From Gnetum montanum (Eukaryota > Streptophyta > Gnetopsida > Gnetales > Gnetaceae), in contig MNCI01023311.1 in assembly GCA_015680685.1 (NCBI GenBank), positions 95,024 through 159,023 on the forward strand: a stretch of DNA of 64,000 bases, given 5' to 3'. Every line of letters starts with the position of its first letter. Position 1 is the stretch's first letter. Position numbers and translations under genes: made by a program. The notes under the pieces are model-generated. The model saw only the letters and a program-made list of their open reading frames with translations, had not been told where the DNA came from and did not search any database. Of this stretch, positions 23,237-34,640 are shown in pieces.

Positions 23237-24192
23237 TGATGAGCAACGAGGTACCCCTACGCCCAACCATACAAATTTCCCATGAACCTACGCCAATGAA
23301 GAGTTCACATGCGACTCGATCGAATTTCGTGCACTTTGTCATTTCCAATGCACTAGTCCTTTAGGAAGTGAATCTAGCCTCAAGGTCAATTGTTGTCTTC
23401 CCAATTACACTTGTGACATTCATTGGTATGGTTAAGTGTAACTGAGGCATCCAATTTTTATCATTTTATGTTTTATAGTTTGGTTCTCAAAATTTAGATA
23501 AAATAAAATTGATTAACTAATCTAAAGTAATTAATTAGCTAGCATTTAACTAATCCTAACATAAGCATTCGATCCCTCTGTCTGTACACATCCTAAACTC
23601 ACATATTCACTACTGGGTGACCAAGCGCTACACTATTGGGCATACCAAGCAATAACGTTGTTAGGATTACCAAGCGAATATGTGTTACGCTCGAAGCGAT
23701 CATACTTATGTGTGTAATCATTCTCACTTAACTACCTCATTAATGTAATAATTGGGAAATATTTAATAACTAATTAAAAACATTTAATAAATAATTGGAA
23801 ACTATAAATGCATAAATAAAATAGCTATTCTATCCAAAGTGCTGTAAGGTTTATCAAAAAGCTCATCTTTATTGCTACACATATTGTTGTGCTTAGGTAC
23901 AACAATGCTTGAATAAAGATCTATAGACTCAATGACTCCTACTACAGGCACTTGGGGAAAAAATTTCTAACTTTAAAATGGAAAAAATGCAAGAGCTCCA
24001 CTACAACTACAATCTACTTATGCCATAAATGTGGTTACAAGCACGTATTTATAGCTGACACATGACACTACATCGATGAGGCCTCATCAACACATGGTAA
24101 GATGCATTGACTAGGCCTCGTTGATGAGGCCTAGTAGATGAGGCAACATCAACGAGGGCTCATCGACACAGCCAACTTAACATAACTCATCA
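23237..24192 (-). repeat. 5' LTR of element D, ATCGACGAGG-type U3
   Basis: 956 bp, TGATGAGCAACGAGGTACC to ATAACTCATCA. TATTTATA (24046-24053) is the TATA box reversed; right of it are tandem CATCGATGAGGCC/GGCCTCATCAACA segments. A short local duplication (ACCATACAAATT and ATGAACCTACGCCAATGAAG, 23265-23300) is present. It pairs in sequence with the B LTR. Confidence 0.88.
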
Positions 24193-24439
24193 TATGTCTA
24201 CCACCACTAGTAGTAAAGGGAAGAATAATCTTTAGTGGATTTTTGAAGACCTATACAAATTTTATAATCTTCAATGTATGTTCAGTCTTTTTATTATTCT
24301 ATCATTTTCTAGGCATCCACTAGAATAAAATTTTGTAATGTAGCACTCAGTTTTGTTGTCAAGTGTTAATCAATAATACCATACCTTTCCAATTTTGTAA
24401 AGGAACTTAAGGACAAGTTTTCATTTAGTTGTGGGAGTA
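24193..24439 (+). other. 3' remnant of element C with polypurine tract
   Basis: About 250 bp between D and the 3' LTR of C, ending AGTTGTGGGAGTA, the polypurine tract. No coding similarity seen. Confidence 0.65.
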
Positions 24440-25336
24440 TGATGAAGTGTTAAAGTGTCATGTTGATGAGTCCCTGTCAATGTTGCCCCATTGACATGGT
24501 ATTCCCAGTTGATGAGGCTACATTAACACAGTGTTTGCTACATTTATGAGGCCTCATCAATGCCATATCTATTTTCACTTATAAAATGCATGCTCCCATT
24601 ATGTATTGGCATTCTTTGATTAATAGATTAGTTGAACTCTTGTAGTTTTATTCCATAGTCTTAGAGAATAGTTAGTGAGTGATCACAGTGTGGATTTGAG
24701 TTAGTTGTATGATGTATTATTCAAGTGGCAATGTACTTGGACATATTCCATGAATGACAATAAGATCGAGATTGATTCTTATTCATTGCAACACTTTGAC
24801 ATAGATTAAATTTACTTTCCATGCAATTTATGTTTCATGTACTTATGCTAATATTTACATTTCCATGCATGTTAATGAATTGGCAGAATAAGCACAACCA
24901 GTTTTGAGTGTAAACACATATTCTCTTGGTAATCCTAGTAGCATTATTGCTTAATTCACCTAGTAGCATAGTGCTTGGTAATCCCAGTAGTGGATACATG
25001 AGTTCAAGACATGTATGGCAAGTAGGGCACAAACACTCATCGCTTATAGGCTAGTTTAGACTTTACTTTCTATTGCTAATTAGTTAAATAATTGATTTCT
25101 TTATTGTCATTAGGAGTAGCCTAAGGCTAAAACAATCTCAAGAATCATATGCCTCACTTTGGACTAAACCATATGTGATAAAGCTACCACTAGTCCAAGT
25201 GGGAAGATAGTGAACTATGATAAAGGCATAACGATCTAGATGCCACAACTAGTCCCATCCATAGAATTTGACCAAATCATGCGTGAATGGTTGTGATCTG
25301 TATGGTTGGGCGTAGGGGGTACCTCATCAATAATTA
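24440..25336 (+). repeat. 3' LTR of element C
   Basis: 897 bp, TGATGAAGTG to a decayed end ATAATTA, followed by TTAAC. Same order as the 5' LTR: ATTGACATGGTATTCCC repeats, TATAAAAT, GGTAATCCTAGTAG, GGTTGGGCGTAGGGGGTACC. Confidence 0.92.
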
Positions 25337-25341
25337 TTAAC

Positions 25342-26040
25342 CTAGTGAAAATAGAACAATTGGAGTTCTATTAGTACCCTATATTTACTTTCCTTTTATT
25401 AAAAGAGAAAATAAATTATAAATAAATGAGATTACATAGATCTAGATGAGGCCTTTTACAAGACATAGACCTACCAAGAAGAAAAACATGATTATAAAAT
25501 GAAATAGACATCTAATTACAAAAATAAAATGGTGACATAGAAGTAATAGCTCACTAAATAAAGTAAGACTTACTCACATGAGAGTCTTTAAAGCAAGAGC
25601 TATCCTTAAGAATCTTTAATGTTGCAATTGTCCTTGAACCTTTGAGTGAGATAAAAGGAATTTAAGTTATGATTCTAAGATACCACTTTAAGCTTATTAT
25701 TGCAACTAAGTGGAAGTAAGAATAGCTAAAAACATAGATTTAATAGTTGTAGATGATCTGGTATCAATAAAGATGATGGAGTAACGATGTTTCCAAAATT
25801 AAAAATTAAGTTTTCCTAAGTAAAGAGCCCAACCTCCTTGTAATGAGTGAAAGGATTTAATGGAAAAATAAATCCATAAAAAAGGATTGAAATCATGTCT
25901 TGAATTTGGGAACATTTAAGAAATATAACTTCAAATTCTTTGCACATGATTGCATTGGAGCATGAAGTGGATGAGGTCTTAAGCATTACCACAAAAATAA
26001 CATAGATGAGAGATGCTAGATAAGTGTTGTAGTCTACAAC
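25342..26040 (-). pseudogene. LINE (L1-like) C-terminal zinc-finger region
   Basis: Antisense reading (about 26010-25900) gives HLCYFCGNA.DLIHFMLQCNH followed by YIS, matching the CX2C...HXXXC finger that ends plant L1 ORF2 (zf-RVT). The rest, down to the C element, is 3' LINE sequence with little structure. It is separated from its upstream part (29337 onward) by the element at 26046-29331. Confidence 0.7.
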
Positions 26041-26045
26041 CTAGA

Positions 26046-26572
26046 TGTAATAACATTGCTATGGAGAAGTACCACTCAACAACATCCTTGAATCCCAAAA
26101 TTGCGAAGTGTTCTATAGTGACTTAAGATGGACTACACCTCAACACCCTTAAAAACTTGCAAACACAATAAGAGCACACATATATCACCATTTAGTCTAA
26201 GGGTTAGAAGCACTGTGGAGACACCTTGATAATCATATAAGCAACTGAACCAACACAACATACATAGAGAGTGTTAGTAAACACCTAGCAGGCGTTTATC
26301 CTTAAGAGATCTAAGATGTATTCCAATTCTATTCACCTAGCCCTAAGAGCCCACTTTGCTAAGAAGGGATGGTACTAGAGCTAAAGAGACCAAAGTTTTC
26401 CCAACAAGTCTATGTATTCTTATGACACCATTCATAAGGAATTAGTGTAATGTAATTCTATATGGATGATGGTTAAGATAGCATTGAATCCAAGTGGATC
26501 TCCATACTTCTTTTGGCCATTATTCTAGAAGGAAAGTACCCTTTAAACCATTAATTAGGAATATTATCTACA
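26046..26572 (-). repeat. 3' LTR of the LARD-like element
   Basis: TGTAATAACATTGC to ATTATCTACA. To its right the complement reads AGGGGAGAG, the polypurine tract (26573-26582). Shares GATGGACTACACCTCAACA and ATTCATAAGGAATTAG with 8681-9185 and 28787-29331. Confidence 0.85.
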
Positions 26573-26944
26573 CTCTCCCCTGCTTGAGAAAAGTAACATC
26601 ATTGGAGCTTAAGTCTTTGTTCATGCACTTTTCTAAACATGAAAAGTGAAGAAAATATAAAGGACATTAACCAAATTAAAGCCCACACAAAAATTGTAGA
26701 TAATAAGGTTTAATGGTTAGGGTTATCAATCATGAAGCACAAATGTTGAACTCAACTTGACATGTAATTAAGGTTTAGAGATGCTTATCTAATTTTGGTT
26801 AAGAAAGAATATGGTTATCTCATTTTCCAAGTAGTTCAACCTTTCAAGCTAGAGCAAAGATTCAATTAAAATACAAACAATCTTGCTATTCATTTTAATG
26901 ATATAAATGTATGTAAGCTTAGAGACACACCATCCTCCATCTTC

Positions 26945-27270
26945 AAACTTGTGCTCCCTACTTGGATTCATGATAGAAATTTGTGCTTCTTACTTGAAGT
27001 CCCAATCAAAAACATGTTCTTCCTACTAATCAGAGTCACCATCAAGAATATTTGCTCCTTGCGCAGAGTTATAATATGAATTTGTGTTTTCTACTTGAAG
27101 TTACAATCAAGCACATGTGCTTCGTACTTAGAGTCATGATAGAAATTTATGCTTTCTACTCAAAGCCATGATTAAAAAACATGTGGTCGAAGTCATAGTA
27201 AAAAAAAATGTGCTCTCTACTTTAAGTCAATGTAGAAATTTGTTCTTTCCACTTGAAGTCATAATCAAGA
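26945..27270. repeat. Degenerate ~32-bp tandem repeat
   Basis: About nine diverged copies of TTGTGCTTCCTACTTGAAGT followed by CATGATAGAAA, with alternating endings (ATAGAAAT and ATCAAGAACATG). Alternation suggests a higher-order unit of about 64 bp. Confidence 0.7.
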
Positions 27271-27271
27271 A

Positions 27272-27358
27272 CATGTACACATGCACACATACATGCATGC
27301 ACGCAGGTACATGCGCGTGTGCGTGTGTGCGCGCACACACACACACACTCTCTCTCTT
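27272..27358. repeat. Purine-pyrimidine alternating tract and (CT)n
   Basis: CA/TG/CG dinucleotides, with 42 uninterrupted alternating bases at 27307-27348 (including GCGCGTGTGCGTGTGTGCGC) followed by CT repeats. The longest CpG-bearing alternating run in the window; Z-DNA or slipped structures are plausible. Confidence 0.9.
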
Positions 27359-28770
27359 TGTAGACCACTTTTCTTTTCTTTTTTTCTTACACATTAACTC
27401 ACATACACTAATGCTTTAACCTATCTAGGAAGTGGTAGTACCAAACTAGCCATGTTCCATCTTCTCTAGCATACAATGTATTAGTAGAAATTTGATTGTC
27501 CACCTTTCATTAAGATGGTTAAACATAAAATACAACCTCCTTTTCACTATCATACTCAACAAATTATTTGTCATTATAAATAACCTTTGCCATGATCTCC
27601 CATAGAATAAGAACCATTATTTGTACAATATTTATAGAAAACTAAAATCATCATATCATGTGAGTAGAAGATAATCTTACTAAGTCCTTAATCTTGCAAG
27701 ATGTAGACATGAGGGGAAGATGGTAAACTAAGAAAACTTATCCACAAAAGTAACTATTCTTTGAATAATGTTGTGACACATCCCACTATTCACCAATTGC
27801 AAATTATCAAATCAAGCACATAAGTCATTTTATATTTGAACATTCACAAGTCAACAACCATGCATCATGTTGTTGCACAGAGCAATGAATTACCATCAAC
27901 ATCTACTAAACTATTCCACAACCCAAGTCAAATCCTCAATAAGAAAAATCTTAGATAAAATGACCAAGACATTGAAACTTTCATGAAATTTTTATACTTG
28001 CATCATAAGCCAAGAGCAATGACATAGTAACACTCCCCTTAAACATGATATTCGCAAATAGAATAATCTAAAACACTCTCAATTTTCTTCTATGGATCAT
28101 GAACAAAAATACCAAGGCATCAATAACAACTATCCTTAAATGAGAATCCAAGTGTTAGTCCACAACACACGAACATAAAACCATCACATTAAAACACCAA
28201 ATTATGGAGTCATTGAGGCATTCATCCTAAATATTCTTTACAAGATTAATGAATTCAAGAACAACCATGCATATAGAAGCAACATATTGCAATAAGAAGC
28301 ATTGATCCAATACTTTGCTTCATATTCAAGTTATGATGGAACCACCATCTAGATTATTATAAGGATTGAGTAGTAGAACAAAATTTATTTCAATCATAAT
28401 TCACCATAATAAACTCAACCACACACAACTATTTTGTAAAAATTAGAGATTAACAATAACATTTCCTTAGCACATCGCAAGATCTAATAATATAAAATGT
28501 TGAGTTATAACATGTTTTTGTTTTGTGCTAAAGCTCATTTCAACAACAAAGAAACTTCCTTGAAATCAACCAATGTTTAAATTATTTGATGATTTTTGCC
28601 TCAGGTAGACAACACATGATTGTGTTGCCTACTTGTAACAACTATTTCCATAATTGGATTCTGTGCAACGACAGGACCAACATTTGTTCACTTGTCTTTA
28701 GACATCTCGTTTGTTACTAAAAATTTCTTGTAAAAGTTTATGAATGCATCTTTTGCTTGAATAAGAACCT

Positions 28771-28785
28771 TGGCTTTGATACCAA
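28771..28785 (-). other. Initiator tRNA-Met primer-binding site
   Basis: The complement TTGGTATCAAAGCCA matches TGGTATCAGAGCC, the standard plant Ty1/copia primer site, with one A/G difference, one base from the 5' LTR. Confidence 0.85.
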
Positions 28786-28786
28786 G

Positions 28787-29331
28787 TGTAATGCTACTAC
28801 TCTAGAGAAGCATTATTTAGCACCACCCTTGAACCCCAAAGTCACTAAGTGTTCTAAAGCAAGTTAAGATGGACTACATCTCAACATCCTAAAGAACCTA
28901 TGAACATAACAAGAGCATACAACACATATGTCACTAATTAGTCCAAGGGCTAGGAGCACTACAAGGACATTTTGATAATCATATAAGTAACCAAACTAAT
29001 ACAACAAACATGTACAACATACATAGAGAGCACTAGCACATACATGGTATACATCGATCCTTAAGATAGCTAAGATAGGTTCCTACTCTAACACATCTAA
29101 CCCTAAGTCCATACTTTGTAGATAAGGGGTGTTGCCTAAGTTAGAGAGGCCAAAGCCTTCCCAACAAATCTACATATCCTTGTGACATCATTCATAACTA
29201 ATTATCGCAATGTAGTTCTCTATGGATGATGGATAATATAGTGTGTAATACAAGTGGATTTCCATACTCTTTCTAGTCCTGTTCTAAAAGGAAAGCAACT
29301 TTCAGACCACCAACATATCATACTCTCTACA
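28787..29331 (-). repeat. 5' LTR of the LARD-like element
   Basis: TGTAATGCTACTAC to ACTCTCTACA on the plus strand (LTR begins TGTAGAGAG on its own strand). About 75-80 percent like its partner by eye, so an old insertion. Confidence 0.85.
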
Positions 29332-29336
29332 CTAGG

Positions 29337-30576
29337 ATTAAGCTGTAATGAATCAACAAATAAAGGATAAAAGAAAAATCTGGTTACCTATAAGAATTCC
29401 ATAGTTATTTTAACATGCTTTTCCATTGGCTATTTGAAAGTTGAATATTCTAAATCCTTTGAATTTTTTCCTTACATTTGATCTCTTTACTTAAGTGCTT
29501 GGTTATGCTAACAATGTCTAGTTTGTAGAAAGGAGAATTATGTAGCCATTCCCAATAATTATACCATTTGAGATTTGGGGATTTAGGGCTTGAAGTCTAT
29601 CTTTAAATACTTTGAAAAAGTTAAATGATCATATTATTTAAGAAAATTGGGATTCTAGCAGCTCTCTATAAATCTTTTGTAGAGGGAATGGTAGTCAAAG
29701 AAGATCAGTCCAATGAATATAGCCTAACCTAATCAATCTTAATAGTACTATTTTAAAAACTATTGGAAGAGGAGCATTAGTAATCCTAAGTATTAGAGTC
29801 CACTAGATGAAGGTTTCATCTACAATAGAATGTGACCAATGAAATGGATTCCAATAAAACATATGTTTGTGTAAGGGGGTAGCATGTTAGATCTAAAAAT
29901 AAATAAATAATAATGTTAAAAAATTCAAATTACATCAAATTTTCAAAGAGAGAGCCTAAAGAAAAAGCCCAATAGTTTTGGCGATGCCTCTTCATGTTTT
30001 CATCCTTACAACCAATTCTAAAAAATCTCCCCTTAGGGTAGGAAAAGGATTAGGCTTTGATATTATTCAGAAGTACTCTCATGTGTTTTTACTTCCTACT
30101 AAAAGGTTTCTTGTAAAGGGAAGGAGGGAACTCTCTCTAAAGATAAAAGAATATATTAATTAAAAATAAAGAACAAATAGTAATAAAAGTTGGAAGATTT
30201 CCATCCTTAAACCTCCAAAACAAAAAGAAAACTAATATTATAGAAAAAAAATTAATTGTTTACCTTTCATTAAGAGCCTTTTTACTTAAACTTGTAGCTA
30301 AAAAGCAACATCTTTAAGAATATAATATTTGACTCTTGAAGAGAAGTCATAGTTATGCTCTTACTATTAGAAAATAACTACACATTGAAGATTCTCAATA
30401 GAGTAGAGCATAAGTGGTTGAAAACATTTTCAAATATAAAAAAGGAAGTACATAAAGTAGGCTAATCACAAAAAATTATTTCATTGATGCTTGGTTGAAA
30501 AGAGTTATAAATTTTAGATGTCCATTTCCAAGCATGTTTAAGAGAAGTGTCGATAGAAAGACTAATAAAATCTATT
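29337..30576 (-). pseudogene. LINE remnant, upstream of the zinc-finger part
   Basis: Antisense reading (29880-29650) gives YIHWTDLL.LPFPLQKIYREL and PLPIVFKIVLL-like segments, typical in position for the ORF2 tail before the finger. 30170-30576 reads KHAWKWTSKIYNSFQPSINE and similar. Stops are frequent, and the assignment leans on collinearity with the finger at 25.9 kb and the RT at 43.4-44.6 kb. A short plus-strand frame at 29978-30163 has no supporting features. Confidence 0.45.
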
Positions 30577-30584
30577 AAGATAAA

Positions 30585-31437
30585 TGATGTGATATTCTAT
30601 CTACAATATCATAGCTCTACTTACATCATCATAGATATGATGTAGTGGGCCTTGGTTATGATTATAAATACCAACCCACCATTGTATCATTGGAAAAATT
30701 TTTACGCAATACTTAGTGAAATTCTTGTAGTTTCTTTCCATGAGTTACACTTAGAGTTAGAGTTAGAAGTCAATGCCTACAATGTGCTAACTAATAGTTG
30801 TATGGAGTCTTTATTCTAGTGGATTGTACGTAGACATAATTCATGACTGGCAATAAAGATCAAGATTTTTTCTTACCATTACATCATCTTACTTAGTTTA
30901 CTTTTATTTTCTAATATGTTTACTTTAATTCAATTCTTTACATTTTCTAAGTACTTTACTTTTCCAATGTTCATTAGCAAGGTACAATAAGTACAACTAA
31001 TTTTGAGCATTAAGTATAATCATTTGGTAACCTAGTAGTGAATTCACTTGATTTGCTTAGTAGTGAATTCACTTGGTAATCCTAATAATAGTTACATGAG
31101 CCCAGGGTATGTACAACAATCCAAGAATGGATAATTTTTGCCGTAAGCTAGGATAGGTTTACATTTTAGTTATCATCTAGATTTAGACTTTATTCTCATT
31201 TTCATTATGGAAGCACTTAGAATTAATTTGATCCTACAATATCATGATATCATATACCTCACTGAGAGTTAAATCATACTACTTGCACTTCACTAACTCA
31301 ACGTGAGAAGACAAAAATCATTAACTAACTATCAAAAGCTAGCATACTTACATTTTGCATCCATGGATTATAATTTGGTCATGTGTGAACACTCATGACT
31401 TGTATGGTGGAGTGTTGGAATATCCAACCACTCATCA
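30585..31437 (+). repeat. 5' LTR of element G
   Basis: TGATGTGATATT to CCACTCATCA, 853 bp. The U3 has ATATCATAG/TATGATGTAGTGGGCC palindromic segments, TATA box in GATTATAAATACC (about 30678), polyA signal AATAAAG (about 30862), two AGTGAATTCACTT palindromes (about 31042, 31064), and GGTAATCC motifs. Confidence 0.88.
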
Positions 31438-31456
31438 TTGGTGTCGTTGCCAAGGA
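31438..31456 (+). other. Primer-binding site, element G
   Basis: TTGGTGTCGTTGCCAAGGA follows the LTR; tRNA-Asp type with only a few transitions. Confidence 0.83.
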
Positions 31457-31546
31457 TGTGTCAATGTTTTCTTAATAGTTGATTTCATAAAAGCTCATTT
31501 TATTAAGAATTACAAATTCTATCTTTCATACTTAAATCAATTATTT

Positions 31547-31548
<2 letters not shown>

Positions 31549-31592
<44 letters not shown>
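31549..31592. repeat. (AC)22 microsatellite
   Basis: Perfect dinucleotide tract in the leader between the primer site and the gag ATG (31615). Absent from the leaders of B and D, so it arose or expanded in this copy. Confidence 0.97.
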
Positions 31593-31594
<2 letters not shown>

Positions 31595-31614
31595 AAAAGT
31601 GTGAAAAACACAAT

Positions 31615-33550
31615 ATGACTTCTACACTTAAGAAAAAATCACCACCTATCAATAAAATTCAAAAGAGTCATGAGAAAGGATATGATGAAGGAGATTGGAG
31701 TGCACCGATGCAAACTAGTATTTCCTATGCTCATACTAATTTCATGTTTATCTTCAACCAAGATGAATAGATGAGATGGAGGAATTTGTAGGGCAACATT
31801 GTTTTACCTTTTGAATGTTCTACATCATCAATGTTTCAAGCAACCTTAATGAAGTTGAACCTTGGCCATGCATAAGAAGGATACCATGTCATTAAACACA
31901 TCACTAGGCCATATCAACCTATAGAAGCACAAGTAAGAAGGGATGTTTCCATGGAGACAATACATGAGCATAACAAAGAAAAGAAAGTACCTCACACAAT
32001 TATCCTAGAAGAGAAAAATGATGATACCTTATTGATGGAAGAGCTCCACCAAACTCATAAATCTCATTCATAAACATTGACTATCCATTTAGAGGATCTA
32101 GTCAAAATAAAACTACATTCTACCCTTGCAGAAAGACCCAAGATTAGGAAAACTCCAACCTTAGGAAAAGCTAAAGGCCTAAATCCTTCACAAAATCAAA
32201 GGAAGATAAATCACAATCATAGAAGAAGAACCAACCATCATCATTATCCAATTATTTCCTCTTCCTCCTTACATTCATTTATGGAATTTGATAAAAGGGA
32301 ACTAGGTTTAAGGAACTATGACAGTGAAAGATGCGAAGATCATGAAAGACATGTACATTAAAGAAGGTACCCTGATTATGAAGAAGACAATTATGAACAA
32401 AGAAGAGATAGGATCAAGCATGATGAAAGGGAACAACACTATGAGCATCAAAGGGGGTCATAACTACAACAGAGTCTTTGAACTTGAAGATCATGAAGAA
32501 CCCCTACTTCCCACTTATAATATGATTAATATCAGGAAAGTAGTATATATCCCTACTAGGCACTTAAGGGATAGTCACATCAAGTGACTAGATATGAATA
32601 ACATTCCCAAGTTTGAAGGTGGATACAACGCAAATCCAACACATCATCTTCAAGCCTTTCATGATGCCTATGCCCTTCAAAACATTGAGAATGATTGATA
32701 GAAATTGAAGTTAATTCCTAGAACACTCATTAAGGAAGCAAATAGTTGGTACATATCCTTAGAACTAGAACCAATCTAAAGATGGAGTACCATGCTAGAG
32801 CTTTTTAATGACAAGTATCAAACCTATTCCATAGTGTTGAATTTAAGAAAAAAAATTCAAGGATGGAAGTAAGGGGCATGTAAATCCCTTTATGCAGTAA
32901 TGGATAGGTACTATTCATTACTACAAAGATGCCCAAGCCATGAATTTTCTAAAAGGGAATAGCTTCGACATATCATTGATGGGATAAGGAACAAGACTAA
33001 GGAAACATTTGGGATATATGCCCAATGTAGGTTATAAAAAATGACAACCCATCAAATTCAAAGATTAATAGACCAGGTGGCCAAAGAGGAAGGAGAATTA
33101 AAGAAAAGAGAATCAAATGAAGAGTATAATTAAGATCTCACAATGAGAAAAAAGGATGTGAGGATATGTGAAAGATAAGAAGAAGAAAATTTGAAGGATA
33201 TAATTCAAAGAAAGACTCTATCCATCCAAAATCAGTCAATGACATTGTGACTAAGATAGAGAAAATGTGGGATTCCATGGATGAAAATTTTGCTCTTACA
33301 CTCAAGATAGTAGAGGAAAAGACCGAACAAGCTTTGAAAAAAATAAAGAAAGAAAGAAGAAAAGAGATAATAAATGAGAAAACTATAGACATAAAGGAAA
33401 ATTTGCTGCAGTTGAAGAATTAATAGACTTCAATTTGGAAGATGAAGAAGGATGTAAAGTGTGCCAATATGAACATCCTAAAGGATGTTATCTTGTTATG
33501 GTCCATTTGCAAGAATCTAGGGCATACATGCTTAAGCTAAGATTTGTTAA
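31615..33550 (+). pseudogene. gag, element G
   Basis: ATG at 31615: MTSTLKKKSPPINKIQKSHE, then the family block (SYAHTNFMFIFNQDE, GNIVLPFE), charged Ser/Arg/His region (32080-32460), EPLLPTYNMINIRKVVYIPT (32500-32560), MNNIPKFEGGYN (32595-32630), gag core HLQAFHDAYALQNIE...IHRWSTMLELFND-like (32640-32820), RHIIDG (32965-32985), then a Lys/Glu-rich, probably coiled stretch (33060-33420). Stops and shifts throughout. An antisense frame at 33138-33392 is a shadow of the Lys/Glu region. Confidence 0.82.
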
Positions 33551-34187
33551 GAAGTAGATGCTAAGATGATTACCTTACCCATAAGGTAGCTTTTGATAAT
33601 CTTACCAACCATCATATTATCCAAGTGGAGTCTATCCTCAACCAAAGGAGTAATACCAACAATAGTGGCAACAACCACAAGTGTGGGGTATGCCACCACC
33701 AAGGTAGTAATATCCATATAGGCAATGAGATCCATATGAATATTACCTTCAATGTCCAATCTCTCTGGAAAATGCTTTAGTCCATAGCTCCTATCACTAC
33801 TGTCCATTGGAGTATCATAGTATTTGTATGCAATAGCCGGATCCTAATTCTTATGCACATGAACCAACAACCAGTTCATCAGTTCAAACTCCTAACTCCT
33901 TACCATCAGATCACCACCGATTATGCAAGGAGAACTACCAACACAACCAAAGTAAAAGAATGCTACTAGGGCAGTCAATACACAAGAGGATGTAATGGTA
34001 AATGAACCTAGATATAGGAAATGTCCATTTTTTAGAACAAGTCCAAAAAGGATGCAAAGGATGAGGACTTCATCTACATCCACCCCATCTACATATACTT
34101 CTTAACGAAACATTATGCTTCCACATTCTATGAATCCAAATATGACCATTGTCATGCTCACTCAAACTATAACATGCTCAATTAAAG
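33551..34187 (+). pseudogene. gag-PR linker, element G
   Basis: Pro/Gln/Tyr-rich reading (YYPSGVYPQPKE, WGMPPPR, PYEYY), matching the linker of E1/E2 (YPSGASPQPYE, MPPPR, NPYENYV). Assembly-linker sequence of unknown fold, conserved in order across copies. Confidence 0.65.
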
Positions 34188-34640
34188 AAGAAGTGCTTTC
34201 CAAGAAGAGAAAAAATCATAAAAGTCCCTTAGTATATCTCTAGATAGCAAGACATAAACCTTGGAAGGCTCTACTAGATTCTAGATCAAAAGTAAATCTA
34301 ATTTCACAAGATATGTATAGAGCCTAAAGTCTCCCTCCATTGAAGAAAAGCAACATCCAATTAGAGCTTGTGGATTAGTCAATCACTATCCCACTTGGAT
34401 AGGTAAAAGATGTTATCACCACCATAAGTGGCTAGTCTTACCTTGTTGACCTCTTAGTTATACATGTAGGAAAAAACAAAGGGGAATTTCCTATACTTAT
34501 TAGAAGAGCTTGGCTTAGCACTGTTGATGCTAAGCTAGGGATTAGAGACTTGTCCTTGAAAATTTCTAGGGAAGATGAAGCTAGAATCATATAGTGATGT
34601 TGAGTTCCATGTATCTCATATAATGATAATGGATGCAATT
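34188..34640 (+). pseudogene. Aspartic protease, element G
   Basis: KPWKALLDSRSKVNLISQDMY (34255-34318) holds the catalytic Asp; second lobe GEFPILIRRAWLSTVDAKLG and IRDLSLKISRED (34480-34575). A run of 16 A (about 34656-34672) lies just downstream and is a probable slippage site. Confidence 0.78.

Larger units (their letters stand above)
14389..24192 (-). mobile_element. Full-length Ty3/gypsy element D, LTRs of different types
   Basis: Minus strand, about 9.8 kb, with every standard part: 5' LTR (23237-24192), primer site, gag, PR, RT, RNase H, integrase, a 2-kb 3' non-coding block, polypurine tract (15252-15263) and 3' LTR (14389-15251). Inserted in gag of element C. The left end is damaged: about 11 LTR bases and the target duplication are lost at an N. 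The two LTRs belong to different U3 types and are only distantly alike (see findings). All genes carry stops. It is the best template for reading B and E. Confidence 0.88.
12367..25336 (+). mobile_element. Ty3/gypsy element C with nested element D
   Basis: Bounded by a perfect 5-bp target duplication TTAAC (12362-12366, 25337-25341). It comprises 5' LTR, primer site, gag, element D (14389-24192), a short 3' remnant with polypurine tract, and 3' LTR. Protease, RT, RNase H and integrase are missing: gag stops at D and sequence after D goes straight to the 3' end. C therefore either was an internally deleted element or lost its pol around the D insertion. LTRs differ by roughly 15-20 percent by eye, mostly transitions, indicating an old insertion. 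Confidence 0.9.
26583..28770 (-). other. Non-coding interior of the LARD-like element
   Basis: 2.2 kb. A short antisense reading from an ATG at 28705 (MSKDK, then broken by stops) may be the relic of a gag start but matches nothing I recognise. It also holds the degenerate repeat at 26945-27270 and the dinucleotide tract at 27272-27358. Confidence 0.6.
26046..29331 (-). mobile_element. Non-autonomous copia-type LTR element (LARD-like)
   Basis: 3.3 kb, two LTRs (527 and 545 bp) around 2.2 kb. Near-perfect target duplication CTAGA (26041-26045)/CTAGG (29332-29336). It has the primer site for initiator tRNA-Met and a polypurine tract AGGGGAGAG. The interior shows no gag, RT or integrase in any frame. 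It must have been mobilised by another element's proteins, presumably Ty1/copia given the primer; this is inference. It inserted into the LINE. Confidence 0.82.

Noticed and set aside
27168-27419. Cys/His/Thr-rich small protein
   Set aside because: Translation of the dinucleotide tract; no start context or conservation.
29978-30163. Small plus-strand protein gene
   Set aside because: Within probable LINE sequence of opposite orientation; no conserved feature, promoter or neighbour supports it.
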